DNA from: JAFTYO01 sp045611785
Lineage (GTDB): Bacteria; Pseudomonadota; Alphaproteobacteria; RF32; CAG-239
NCBI GenBank assembly: GCA_045611785.1
Contig: JAZKXV010000006.1
Location: 8,329 to 72,328 of the forward strand
Direction: 5' to 3'
Length of the DNA: 64,000 bases
Of the stretch, positions 45,619-54,763 are shown in pieces. Each line of letters opens with the position of its first letter. Within the stretch, counting starts at the first letter, position 1. The notes beneath the pieces are model-generated. The model had not been told where the DNA came from. It did not search any database and saw nothing but the letters and a program-made list of their open reading frames with translations. Made by a program: the position numbers and the translations under genes.

Positions 45619-46731
45619 ATGAATTTAACGGAAATTGATGCAAATATGTTAACACAACCAGTATTGAAAATAGATTTAAATAATCTGATTGAAAATTATA
45701 ACACTTTAAGAAAAATGATAGCTCCGGCAACACCTTCGGCAGTACTTAAAGATGATGCGTACGGACTTGGTGCGTGCCAAATAGCAAAAGTGTTATATGA
45801 AGATTGTGGTTGTTTACATTTTTGGGCGGCTCATGCCGCAGAAGGGGCTAAAATAGCAGAAATTGCCCCGACTGCAAAGATTTTTGTGTTGCAAGGGATT
45901 GGTGCAGATAGTTTACCCATATTTCAAAAATATAAGCTTATTCCAGTAATATCGTCTCCTCAAATGCTTGTTTTTTGGAAAAAACATACAATTGAAGGCA
46001 TTAAACCTGTAGTTCAAGTTGAAACCGGATTAAATAGATTGGGATTCAGGCTGGAAGATTTAGAAAATTTGAGCAATGAGGACTTAAAAATGTTTGACAT
46101 GATAATGAGTCATTTATCATGTGCTGATGCTAAAGAACATTTTATGAATGAATATCAGTTGAATAATTTTAAACGTATATGCAATAAATATTTCCCTGAA
46201 ACTCCAGCATCTCTTGTAGCTTCAGATGGAGCTTTTTTAGGAGCTGATTTTTGTTTTGATATGGCTCGTTTGGGTGCTGCGATGTATGGAATTAATACGG
46301 CTCCATATCGCATAAATCAAATGAAAAATATTGTTACGGTTATGGCACCGGTGTTGCAAATTTCTAATTTAGCTAAAGGTGAATTTGTCGGATATTCAGC
46401 AACTTATAGGGCCGCTTCAGAACGTAAAATTGCAATTGTTTCTATCGGTTATGGCGATGGTATTCCTCGCTCACTTTCCAACGTAGGTAAAGTGTTTTTT
46501 AAAGGAGAAGAAAAAAACTATGAAGCTCGTATAATCGGACGGATATCCATGGATAATATTATTTGTGATGTTACCGATGTGCCAAATTTAGGTGTCGGCG
46601 ATTTTGGTTTCTTGGTTTTTGATGAATATACACTTGATGATATCGCTCGTGATGCCGGAACAATCAGTTATGAGATTGTTTCAAGAATTGGTAAAAGTTT
46701 ACGCTATATTCGCAAGTATATTAAAAAATAA
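45619..46731 (+). CDS. alr: Alanine racemase
   Basis: This 370-residue PLP enzyme interconverts L- and D-alanine for peptidoglycan. The PLP lysine is in AVLKDDAYGLG near residue 44, a variant of the usual KANAYGHG. The catalytic Tyr is in the GYSATYRA segment and SIGYGDGIPRS follows. Length and domain order, a barrel followed by a beta domain, fit the family. AAAGGAG precedes the ATG by 11 bp. It follows the lipid cluster by 49 bp. Confidence 0.93.
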   Translation: MNLTEIDANMLTQPVLKIDLNNLIENYNTLRKMIAPATPSAVLKDDAYGLGACQIAKVLYEDCGCLHFWAAHAAEGAKIAEIAPTAKIFVLQGIGADSLPIFQKYKLIPVISSPQMLVFWKKHTIEGIKPVVQVETGLNRLGFRLEDLENLSNEDLKMFDMIMSHLSCADAKEHFMNEYQLNNFKRICNKYFPETPASLVASDGAFLGADFCFDMARLGAAMYGINTAPYRINQMKNIVTVMAPVLQISNLAKGEFVGYSATYRAASERKIAIVSIGYGDGIPRSLSNVGKVFFKGEEKNYEARIIGRISMDNIICDVTDVPNLGVGDFGFLVFDEYTLDDIARDAGTISYEIVSRIGKSLRYIRKYIKK

Positions 46732-46760
46732 GAAAATTTTATGGCCTAAGAAGTTTTCTT
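46730..46760 (+). terminator. Weak hairpin after alr
   Basis: AAGAAAA at 46730-46736 pairs with TTTTCTT at 46754-46760, starting at the alr stop codon. The stem is A/T only, so terminator function is doubtful. Confidence 0.3.
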
Positions 46761-46882
46761 GTCTTATATGCAATTTGGTGTTTCATTTGTTTTAAATTTG
46801 TAATATATTTACTTGTCGTAATTTCCTGCGTATTGGTTTGACAATGCAAATTTTTTAATAAATAAACTGATATATAATAAAA

Positions 46883-47374
46883 TTAGTCAATATCGTGATT
46901 TGCAATATGTTCTTTCAAGATTTCTTTTAATTTTTTAAAGTCTTTTCGTGATAATAGAGATGTTGAAACAATAAAAGCAGGGTATCCTTGCTCAATAGAA
47001 CGTTGTTGGCTTTTAGTAAGGTTATATGTTGCATTTTCTTTGATATCAAATGCTAAAACTTTTCCGGCATTTTTTATAGGTAATCTGAAAAACCTTACAC
47101 CTTCAATATCTTCCCAAAGTAAGTTTTGGGTTTTGCCTAATTTTATGTATGTAGGTGTGATTTCAATATATGCTGTATTAGAAAATATTTTTATAAAGCA
47201 AAAAACAGCACCAACCCCAAATAATACCATTCCTAAAACACATAATATTTTTTCATCAGATACTGTTTCATTTGAATATGTAATAAAGCTAAGATAAAAC
47301 AACAAAGAGATAACTATAAATAATAAAAATAATCTCAATTTACTTATATAAAATTTATAATATCCGGTATCCAT
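46883..47374 (-). CDS. STM3941-like small membrane protein
   Basis: This 163-residue protein begins with a short polar segment, two membrane helices (about 14-32 and 43-63) and a cytoplasmic PH-like domain (YIEITPTYIKLGKTQNLLWE, then DIEGVRFF). That layout is seen in the STM3941 family, whose function is unknown. An upstream start at 47446 would add 24 hydrophobic residues, but homologues usually begin near MDTGYYKFYISK as I recall, so I use 47374. It is a single gene. Confidence 0.7.
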   Translation of the reverse strand: MDTGYYKFYISKLRLFLLFIVISLLFYLSFITYSNETVSDEKILCVLGMVLFGVGAVFCFIKIFSNTAYIEITPTYIKLGKTQNLLWEDIEGVRFFRLPIKNAGKVLAFDIKENATYNLTKSQQRSIEQGYPAFIVSTSLLSRKDFKKLKEILKEHIANHDID

Positions 47375-47600
47375 GTTTTTATCTTTCAAATATATTATGT
47401 GTATCAAAACAAATATTATAGTAATTTTATTTAACTTAAACTTCAAGTAAAATTTTAGAAACTGTTGTGAACTATATTGATAAAGTTTTGTGAGTTCATA
47501 TTTTATGTTTCAGGTAGAGCTTTACAATAAATATCTCTTTACAATACTAAATAATTTTGATACAAATGCAGTGGTGTTCATTTAATTTATAGAGGTTATT

Positions 47601-47864
47601 ATGATTGGAGAATTACTAGGCTATTTAGCAGGTATCTGCACTGCAATAGTGTTTTTACCACAAACTTTACAGACAATTAAAAGTAAAGATGTTACAGGTT
47701 TATCTTTGAGTACATATATCATTTACTGTGTAGGCATGGTATCGTGGATATCATATGGTATATATTTGCACTCAGTTCAAATGATATTATTTAATGCTAT
47801 TTCTTTGTTCTTTGCACTGATAATTCTATATATGATTATTGCAAAAAAGATGAAACAAAGATAG
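47601..47864 (+). CDS. SemiSWEET-type PQ-loop transporter
   Basis: This 87-residue protein has three membrane helices and the PQ motif in FLPQTLQTIKSKDVTGLS. Bacterial SemiSWEETs dimerise to form a sugar pore across the inner membrane. GAGG lies 6 bp before the ATG. It is a lone gene. The substrate is not visible. Confidence 0.88.
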   Translation: MIGELLGYLAGICTAIVFLPQTLQTIKSKDVTGLSLSTYIIYCVGMVSWISYGIYLHSVQMILFNAISLFFALIILYMIIAKKMKQR

Positions 47865-47944
47865 CCAAGCTATGCAAAACAAAGGCTAGCTTATTTCCCT
47901 CTTCGTTATGTATTTTAATATGCAGCGGTTATCTAGGCTCGTTG

Positions 47945-47997
47945 TTTATTCTTTCTTGTTGTTCATTGTGCAAAATTGAACAACAAGAAAGAATAAA
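47945..47997. repeat. Perfect 21-bp inverted repeat
   Basis: Arms at 47945-47965 and 47977-47997 are perfect reverse complements separated by an 11-nt loop. The stem is rich in C/T on one strand and A/G on the other. No T run follows on either strand, so it is not a normal terminator. It lies in a 236-bp gap between the SemiSWEET gene and the convergent deaminase gene. Confidence 0.85.
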
Positions 47998-48100
47998 GAT
48001 TAAAATAAATGTGTAAAATTTACTCATATACGTCACATACAAGCTTTGAATTTTTTGTTTTTATAATCAGGAGATGTTTTACAAGACTATACAAACAGAT

Positions 48101-48649
48101 TTATCTTTCAGGTTGATAAACGGTTTTACCGGTATTTACATAATCGTATAATACTTTTTCACCGGCTTCAACTTCAATGTTACCATAAACAGTAATACCG
48201 CGGTTTTTAAATTCTTCAAACCAATTTGGCTTAAAGCCTTCATCAAATCCGGTAATTTCTTCTACTCTTTTTGATGGCACACCATAATAAACAGCCTTAA
48301 TTCCGGACCACATAATACCACCAATACACATCATGCACGGCTCAGATGTAACATATAAACTTAAATTATATTTTGAAAGATCGTAAGTTTCTAAGCTTTT
48401 TTGAGCTGTTCTAATGGCATTCATTTCTGCGTGATTATTACTGCAAACTTCAGAAACAACAGAGTTTGCAGTTTTTGAAATGATATTACCTTTATCATCA
48501 ATTACAGCTGCTAAAAAAGGACCTGACCCATTGGCGATATATTCACTCATTTCAGCTTGCAGTTGAAGAATGATTTTTTTTGCATTTTCAAGTTTTGCTT
48601 CATTTATTTCTTCATTAGAAATAACAGGTGTATTTGCATTTTGTGCCAT
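48101..48649 (-). CDS. Nucleoside/guanine deaminase-like cytidine deaminase family protein
   Basis: This 182-residue zinc enzyme has the deaminase motifs NHAEMNAIR and SEPCMMCIGGIMWSG. The overall pattern, including YYGVPSKRVEEITGFDEGF near the end, resembles guanine deaminase GuaD rather than the tRNA deaminase TadA. It could deaminate guanine or a nucleoside. ATG 48649 is preferred because AAGGA is 8 bp away; ATG 48655 is too close to it. Confidence 0.82.
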   Translation of the reverse strand: MAQNANTPVISNEEINEAKLENAKKIILQLQAEMSEYIANGSGPFLAAVIDDKGNIISKTANSVVSEVCSNNHAEMNAIRTAQKSLETYDLSKYNLSLYVTSEPCMMCIGGIMWSGIKAVYYGVPSKRVEEITGFDEGFKPNWFEEFKNRGITVYGNIEVEAGEKVLYDYVNTGKTVYQPER

Positions 48650-48870
48650 AAACATGATCCTTTAAATATATTTTATATTGTTTTGTTAACCATAATAAAC
48701 ATTGTTTTGGAAGTTTATATTAAAAGGAGAAATAGTCAAGTTATATATTTTTAATTCATTTAAAAATGTAGCTTAAGTTTAATAAAACAGTAATGGTAAA
48801 ATTGTTTACAAAAATAAAAATGTGTGCTAACATATGCAATATGTTAAGGTTATATGTAAAAAGGCTGAAA

Positions 48871-50211
48871 ATGAGAACTGTTGATGAATTAAGAGGTACT
48901 CCTGAAGGATATACAGCAAAAAGTAAGCATTCGGCAAAAAGCTTAAAGTCGGCCGCAGTTGCTTTATCTGCTGCTGCATTATCTTTAGCCCCTCTACAAG
49001 CAGAAGCTAAAGAAGCAGATTTTCCTTTGCCAGAAAATACCGGACATAATATTGAGTATGTTAATTATGTCCAAGATACAAGAAATAAAAAAACAGTATA
49101 TGATGCCAGCGTTGAGTTTGGTGTAATGCCATCTTCAGATATGCAATTTACCGAACATAAAGTTTCAGAAAATACTGTTGAAACAAGAAACAATGGAGAA
49201 GTTAAAACAGAATATTCTGATGTTTCAAAAGAAACTACAACATTAAGTATAGGTGCCGTAAAAGTTAAAGAAAATCAAACCACAACAGAAAATAACTACT
49301 ATTCTAACGGTAACTTAAAATCTGAAGAGAAAACGGTTCATGAACACGTTATAATAGATCCTACAGATGAAAATGTTGCACAGGGACATACTGAAGCTCA
49401 TGAATATCAATCAGATAAACAAATAAATGTAACAATGCGCCGCAACGGAGATGTAAAAGCAACGCATGTGCATTCATCTTATTCAAGCAATGCAGGTGCT
49501 GAAATTCGTACAGATGTGTATTACAAAGGAGATCCTGAAAATCCGACAAAGATGATGGAAGCTCGTTTGTTAGACAGCGACATTACAGATAAGGTTATGC
49601 ATCTTTATAACGCTAATCAGTCAACAGAATATATCGCTAAAATTGAAAATGACCACGAAAGCTATAAGTTTACAAGAAATAATAAAAAATACGATATTAA
49701 TGTTAATGCCGAAGGTGAAATTGGTGCTACAAAATCGGTTATACAAAGAGATGGCGACGTTAAAGTAAAAGAAATGGGAGATTTATCATCTAAAATTATG
49801 CTTGATGCTATGCATAGAAAAGCCGATAAAACCGTTAATAAAATTGTAGATAATGCTAATGATGGTGCACAAAACTATTTTGATTCTGTGAATATGCAAA
49901 AGGCTAATATCGGTAAATTGGGAGATTATTTTGAAGCTAGGCCAGATAATTTTGCAGAAATTCAAGCACAGGTTATAGAAAATGCAGAGCAAAAATTTGA
50001 GGCTAAGACACAAGTAACAGCAAATGATTTGATGCAACAGAAAATGCATGATAGTAAAACAATGGCTGAAAAAACAGGTAGAGGATGGCAACATCGTGCT
50101 GCACAACAGCAAGCTATCGGTGTAAGCAAAGAAAATGTAGCAACAAACACTGGAGCAAGTAATCAGGCAATAAACAATGCAGCATTGACAAATGCTCTTC
50201 ATTCTAGATAA
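48871..50211 (+). CDS. Hypothetical exported protein
   Basis: This 446-residue protein begins with a charged segment and a hydrophobic stretch (AAVALSAAALSLAPLQAEA), which looks like a signal peptide ending in AEA. The rest is polar with many beta-like stretches in the first half and helices near the end. It is not a recognised family. A reading from 48793 exists, but AAGG 6 bp before ATG 48871 sets the start. It may be co-transcribed with the following gene, 42 bp away. Confidence 0.65.
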   Translation: MRTVDELRGTPEGYTAKSKHSAKSLKSAAVALSAAALSLAPLQAEAKEADFPLPENTGHNIEYVNYVQDTRNKKTVYDASVEFGVMPSSDMQFTEHKVSENTVETRNNGEVKTEYSDVSKETTTLSIGAVKVKENQTTTENNYYSNGNLKSEEKTVHEHVIIDPTDENVAQGHTEAHEYQSDKQINVTMRRNGDVKATHVHSSYSSNAGAEIRTDVYYKGDPENPTKMMEARLLDSDITDKVMHLYNANQSTEYIAKIENDHESYKFTRNNKKYDINVNAEGEIGATKSVIQRDGDVKVKEMGDLSSKIMLDAMHRKADKTVNKIVDNANDGAQNYFDSVNMQKANIGKLGDYFEARPDNFAEIQAQVIENAEQKFEAKTQVTANDLMQQKMHDSKTMAEKTGRGWQHRAAQQQAIGVSKENVATNTGASNQAINNAALTNALHSR

Positions 50212-50253
50212 TGATATACATAAATCATATGAGCTTTAATATGGAGATTATAT

Positions 50254-51219
50254 ATGAAATATAAAGATCCGATGGAATGGGAGAGAAAGGCTTTTCCTTT
50301 TTTGAAGAAAATTTGGATGAAAATTAAGACATCAAAATTGTTTAATAAATTTAGACAATCACGCCTAAACCCATATCACCACGGGTTACCTAAAATTGAT
50401 GCCGATAGCCTAGAAGAGGCTAGGGAAATTGCTCGTGAAAGAGTTATTGAAAAAATTAAAAGGTCTAAAGATGATAAACATCGTTCATCACTTAGAGAAA
50501 ACGATTTTATTTATGAAGGTACTCGCTATAATGTTGAGCAATTATGTTCCGTACAAGAAGAGTTTGCTCGTGATGGGGTAGTGTTAAGAGGCTCTGGTAA
50601 TGTTTCTGACCGTATTCCTAAAAATAAAGATGGCCAACTGGATTTATTTGCAGAAGAACCAATTGTTATAGCGGTAGTTCCTATGGAAGGTCCAGCCTTA
50701 ATCGGACATGTTTGTATGCAATATCAAAATGTTGTAGTTAATAGGCTTATTCCATCTATACATACAGATCCGATATATTCAAAATATCAGGAGAGAGCTC
50801 AATATTACTTTATTTATCCGAGCAAAATTGGGGTGGATCCTAAAAAATTAAAACGAGAAATGGAAAAACATAATATAAAGTATGCTCGTAAAAAATATAA
50901 TCTTTTTACAAACAATTGTGCTAAAAATGTAGGAGATATCTTAAAAAAAGTTGGCGTTACGGATATAGACTTTTACGGATGGGATGATATTGGTTTGGTT
51001 TTTACCAATCCGGGAAATAATCCGTGGGGTAAAGGTATTAAAGGATGGTGTTTAAGACATGGAGTTCATGTAAACTTAAAAGAAATGGAAACTTATCATA
51101 GAGAGCATGATTTTACCAATGTTAAAGAACAACGCAAAGAAATGGATGAAAAGCGCAAGCGTTATGAGCAATATAAAAAAACAAATGCTCATTTGTTGAA
51201 AAAACATAAAGGCAGGTAG
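50254..51219 (+). CDS. Unrecognised protein with possible permuted papain-like domain
   Basis: This 321-residue protein has a basic N-terminal part and a C-terminal domain (about 140-280). That domain has a His in ALIGHVCMQYQNVVVN and, later, a Cys in YNLFTNNCAKNVGDIL. The order His then Cys, with NC at the start of a helix, is what permuted NlpC/P60 or LRAT-like papain folds show. If correct, it could be a peptidase, amidase or acyltransferase. No signal peptide is seen. GGAG precedes the ATG. It follows an exported protein gene by 42 bp, and the next gene lies after 203 bp. The fold call is a hypothesis. Confidence 0.6.
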   Translation: MKYKDPMEWERKAFPFLKKIWMKIKTSKLFNKFRQSRLNPYHHGLPKIDADSLEEAREIARERVIEKIKRSKDDKHRSSLRENDFIYEGTRYNVEQLCSVQEEFARDGVVLRGSGNVSDRIPKNKDGQLDLFAEEPIVIAVVPMEGPALIGHVCMQYQNVVVNRLIPSIHTDPIYSKYQERAQYYFIYPSKIGVDPKKLKREMEKHNIKYARKKYNLFTNNCAKNVGDILKKVGVTDIDFYGWDDIGLVFTNPGNNPWGKGIKGWCLRHGVHVNLKEMETYHREHDFTNVKEQRKEMDEKRKRYEQYKKTNAHLLKKHKGR

Positions 51220-51422
51220 AAAACTAACGAGCTTTATTAATTTAAAAGAGATATTTTATGTTTTTGTTGATTTATTTTTCTGGCATATAGAAAAATAGGT
51301 ATATATATTCATAGTTAATACAAAAAATTGACAAAACACATAAAAATGTGTTGACTTTAAAATAAAGGTATGCAAAAATACAATAAATTTTACTAATATT
51401 ATTAACAAAGAGGAGATAAAAT

Positions 51423-52175
51423 ATGATTACTTATGAAGAAGCGTTGAAAAAATTTGAAGGCGAGACAATGGAAATTACTCCTACAGATTTAAAACGCATA
51501 TGTATTCCGGTTCATGGCCATATTGGTTCACAAGAAGAACGCTATACTTCATGGGATGGTTCTGAGCAATCAACAGTTGGTGTTAAAATATACAATGAAA
51601 ACGATTCAGCATATCAAGTGGCTTCTGCTGTAGATGGTGTTATAATATGTGCTGAAGGTAAAGCACCAGATGGTAGAGATCGCTCTGTTGTAATTCAAGA
51701 ATATTTAGACAAGCACCCATTTGCAACAAAAACTAAAAGTGGAATTGAAAAGTTAGCTCAGTTTATGAATGAGGTAACAAAAGAATGGAGAGAGAAGAAA
51801 AATCCGGAAACAGGTAAAGTAGAAAAGCAATTGTTAGGAGATGTTTATACAACAGATTTAAACTTCGTTTCTAAAAAAATTGCAGGAGCTCCTGCAAAAG
51901 ATGATATCAAACCAGGACAAATGATAGTAGGTCAAAAGGTTCAATCTGTATTACAAGCAATTAGAATTGGCGAAGGCGTAGAGTTTGAAGGTGCTCCAGG
52001 TACATCCGGACAAAACAAGGGACATCAAACAGCACGTGCCGGCGGAGCTTATCTTGTAGCAGAAATGATAGATGGCCAAAAGCATGTTCGTTTAGTTCAA
52101 AAAGAAGATTTTGACAAAGCTTATACCATTATTAAAATGCCTAAAGCTATGGCAAAAGAAAAAGTTAAAGAATAA
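51423..52175 (+). CDS. Hypothetical protein
   Basis: This 250-residue soluble protein is not assigned to a family. The C-terminal part (GQNKGHQTARAGGAYLVAEM, DGQKHVRLVQKEDFDKAYTI) resembles small domains of the PGDYG kind, where a glycine and a DG turn precede a Phe-rich end. The first 100 residues contain a beta-rich stretch (VGVKIYNENDSAYQVASAV, DGVI). AGAGGAG lies 7 bp before the ATG and a strong terminator follows the stop. Function is unknown. Confidence 0.65.
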   Translation: MITYEEALKKFEGETMEITPTDLKRICIPVHGHIGSQEERYTSWDGSEQSTVGVKIYNENDSAYQVASAVDGVIICAEGKAPDGRDRSVVIQEYLDKHPFATKTKSGIEKLAQFMNEVTKEWREKKNPETGKVEKQLLGDVYTTDLNFVSKKIAGAPAKDDIKPGQMIVGQKVQSVLQAIRIGEGVEFEGAPGTSGQNKGHQTARAGGAYLVAEMIDGQKHVRLVQKEDFDKAYTIIKMPKAMAKEKVKE

Positions 52176-52197
52176 TATCTATTCATAAACAAATTAA

Positions 52198-52224
52198 AAG
52201 CCAGACTAATTGTCTGGCTTTTTT
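52198..52224 (+). terminator. Terminator of the 250-residue gene
   Basis: AAGCCAGAC and GTCTGGCTT form a perfect 9-bp stem with a 5-nt loop followed by TTTT. Confidence 0.9.
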
Positions 52225-52254
52225 GAAAACTAGCCTACCATAAATTGTTCTGTA

Positions 52255-52292
52255 GAAAACCGCACTTAAAAATCATCAAGTGCGGTCTTTTT
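52255..52292 (-). terminator. Terminator of the GNAT gene
   Basis: ACCGCACTT and AAGTGCGGT form a perfect 9-bp stem. On the minus strand it is followed by TTTTC; on the plus strand by CTTTTT, so it may work both ways. It starts just past the GNAT stop codon. Confidence 0.85.
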
Positions 52293-52294
52293 AA

Positions 52295-53272
52295 TTATCG
52301 TTGTTTTCCAGTCATCAACACGTGAGATAGTTCCATTTTTAAAGGTTTAGGAGGTGCTTGGTCATTGTATTCGGCATTTAATGTGTTATAACGATTTACC
52401 CATTTTAAAAGAGGGGCTTCTCCTTCAACCCAATCTCCAAAACCTCTTTTCTCATGGAAAGTTTTTGCAATTTCTCCCTTATCGTTAGAGTTAATCCAAC
52501 CGGTACATAAGCCATATTGAATATCTGTACCTAATGTTTGTAGATAATATCCATCCATAATGTCAGAAAGTAACATACCTAATCCTTTACCTTGTAATTC
52601 GGCATCCAGTACGACTGTATCATGATATAATAGGGTTTGGCCATCTTCTGCTTTGTAAAGTTTTCTGTCATCAGGATCATTAGATATACAAAAGGTTGAA
52701 AACGCTACAGGAACTTCTGTTTCAATGTTTTCAATAACCCAAATATCATGAGTTTTTGCATATTGTTGAAAACTTTCTTCATTAATGAAATAGTCTGGGA
52801 AATTGTTTTGATATCTGCCAAAATAGTCATATAAACCTTTAAATTCTTGAGCATTAAAATCTGTTTCATAGAAAAGATTTGATGCTGAAGGTTCTTCGCT
52901 GTCATAATCTCCACCTTTAGGAGTAATGGCACTATGCTTAACAATGCGATATCCTTTTTCTTGCAATAAATCAACTAAACTATCAATTTCATCATATGTT
53001 TTGTTTCTTTTTTGTTTAGCTTCTTCTGACATTGTTCCGTCAAAATACTTAAACATCATTTGTTCATCATCTGCACAATCTTGACTGGTACGATATCTGT
53101 CAACAATATCACTAAGCTTGCCTTCCCATGAATGAGGGTCTTTTTGTCTTGCTCTTCTAAGATTTTCTAATAAAGCATGTTTTTTTCCTGTCATGTTTTC
53201 AATAAGTGTAGTGGTTTTATGTGTCCAACCATACTTATCGGAAACGGTTTTAGGTCTAACAGAACTTCCCAT
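52295..53272 (-). CDS. GNAT-family acetyltransferase
   Basis: This 325-residue protein carries a GNAT domain in its C-terminal half. Motif A reads VLDAELQGKGLGMLLSDI, giving the QxxGxG pyrophosphate loop for acetyl-CoA, and FHEKRGFGDW is motif B-like. The N-terminal 140 residues are helical and unlike known GNAT extensions. The acetyl acceptor is unknown. AGGAT precedes the ATG, and a terminator follows. It lies within a stretch of accessory genes. Confidence 0.78.
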   Translation of the reverse strand: MGSSVRPKTVSDKYGWTHKTTTLIENMTGKKHALLENLRRARQKDPHSWEGKLSDIVDRYRTSQDCADDEQMMFKYFDGTMSEEAKQKRNKTYDEIDSLVDLLQEKGYRIVKHSAITPKGGDYDSEEPSASNLFYETDFNAQEFKGLYDYFGRYQNNFPDYFINEESFQQYAKTHDIWVIENIETEVPVAFSTFCISNDPDDRKLYKAEDGQTLLYHDTVVLDAELQGKGLGMLLSDIMDGYYLQTLGTDIQYGLCTGWINSNDKGEIAKTFHEKRGFGDWVEGEAPLLKWVNRYNTLNAEYNDQAPPKPLKMELSHVLMTGKQR

Positions 53273-53372
53273 ATTAATATCCTCATGAAGTAAATGTTAC
53301 AATAAATCTATCATATTAAATATAAAGAATCAATTAAATAAAAAAAATGATATTTTAGAAAATGCAGCAAAA

Positions 53373-53406
53373 TAAAAAAATCCCCCTTAAGTAATGTAAG
53401 AGGGAT
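53373..53406 (-). terminator. Terminator of the helical-repeat gene
   Basis: ATCCCCCTTA and TAAGAGGGAT pair with one mismatch, and a seven-base T run follows on the minus strand. It starts 6 bp past the stop codon. Confidence 0.8.
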
Positions 53407-53411
53407 GGTCC

Positions 53412-53870
53412 TTAGTTTAGTTCATCAATCTTTTTGCGTATTTCCTCAGGCAAATCAAACTTTTTAGTATAAATCTTAAAAATTTCTTTTGCACGAGGAA
53501 ACTTTAAGATTCTGCACAGAACGTCAGCGCTCAATAGCCAATTGCTTGCATAGATACAAAAGATGTCTTCTGCATTAGGTAATTCAAATATTCGCCAAAC
53601 AGCCTTATCACAAAGGGGTTCAAAACGAACAAACCATGGCACAAAATCTTTTGCATTAGGCAAATCAAACATACTAACCATTGATTCATCAGAAATCATG
53701 CAAAATGTTTGTAGTGTCATAACTCGCAAAATTTCTTCAACATTTGAAAGGTTAAACATTTTAACCTGTGCTTCGTCGCAGAGAGCATATTTTTTAGCAT
53801 ACTCTAAAACAACATCTTCTGCATTGGAAATCTCAAACATTTTGAGCTGTTCAAGTTTTGTCTTTCTCAT
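53412..53870 (-). CDS. Small protein of five LPNAED-type helical repeats
   Basis: This 152-residue protein consists almost wholly of 27-29-residue repeats. Copies begin at FEISNAEDVV, FNLSNVEEIL, FDLPNAKDFV, FELPNAEDIF and LKFPRAKEIF, each followed by a helix with ALCDEAQ or a variant. Two helices per unit suggest a solenoid such as seen in protein-binding scaffolds. No signal peptide is present. No strong ribosome site is seen before the ATG. I do not know the family; a binding role is likely. Confidence 0.65.
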   Translation of the reverse strand: MRKTKLEQLKMFEISNAEDVVLEYAKKYALCDEAQVKMFNLSNVEEILRVMTLQTFCMISDESMVSMFDLPNAKDFVPWFVRFEPLCDKAVWRIFELPNAEDIFCIYASNWLLSADVLCRILKFPRAKEIFKIYTKKFDLPEEIRKKIDELN

Positions 53871-54092
53871 ATAATACAGATTTTATAATTATAATTTTAT
53901 ATATCTATTATGCATGCTTATATCAAAAAAACAAGCTTTTTATTTTAAAATTTAGTTTGTTAGAGTTATCCGAAAAAAACATATTCCATCCTGAAAATAT
54001 AAAAATAATCTGTGAATAAAATCTTTCTATTTTAGAAAATATGTTATTTTAAAAGTATACTACCTGATAATATAAGTTTTGGGGATAAATTA

Positions 54093-54611
54093 ATGTTTAT
54101 GAGTAATTTGTGCAGTAAAACAGATACGTTTGCTAAAATAATGAGTATGTTTATTTTTCTAATGCTAGGTATTTTATTTTTTGCAATGTCGCAAAAAGAT
54201 ACATTGTATATTGATTGTAATAAAGCTCTGAGAAAATGCACTATCGGTGAAATAAAAAATGATCAAGTTATTGTTAATCGAGAAATAAAATATTATGAAA
54301 TAAAAGGATATTATTTGCATAATTCATCTAAAGGGTATTTCTCGGTATTTGATAATCAGCCCAATACAGTATTTGTTTTAAAAATTAAGCAAAAAAACAA
54401 AAATGAAAACCTTATGCTTCCGTTTATTACCAAATTAGATATATTGCAGGCAGATAAATTGTATAATGATATTTTACATAAAGGTATAAAGATTACGCAA
54501 AAGAATCATCACGATTTGTTTTGGCTCATATCGTCAGTTTTAAGTTTTCTAATGTTTTTTCTAAGCTTATATTCATTGATAAAAAATAGTAAAAAAGAAA
54601 AAAAGATATAA
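54093..54611 (+). CDS. Hypothetical membrane protein with two helices
   Basis: This 172-residue protein has hydrophobic helices at about 15-32 and 142-162 with a 105-residue loop between them. The loop (YIDCNKALRKCTIGEIKNDQ) looks beta-rich and contains a CxxxxxxxC pair, so it may be extracytoplasmic. The tail is lysine-rich and cytoplasmic. GGGGAT lies 8 bp before the ATG. No family is recognised. Confidence 0.62.
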   Translation: MFMSNLCSKTDTFAKIMSMFIFLMLGILFFAMSQKDTLYIDCNKALRKCTIGEIKNDQVIVNREIKYYEIKGYYLHNSSKGYFSVFDNQPNTVFVLKIKQKNKNENLMLPFITKLDILQADKLYNDILHKGIKITQKNHHDLFWLISSVLSFLMFFLSLYSLIKNSKKEKKI

Positions 54612-54763
54612 CTTGATGTGGTTGATTGGGGAAACAGCTAACTATTGTTGGCAATATTTTGCAATCAGCTAGATATAAATAATATGATACAATAAGCATG
54701 TCTGTTATCAGTTAGATTATATGAATATAATGAATGCCACTAAATAATGTCATTCATGACATT

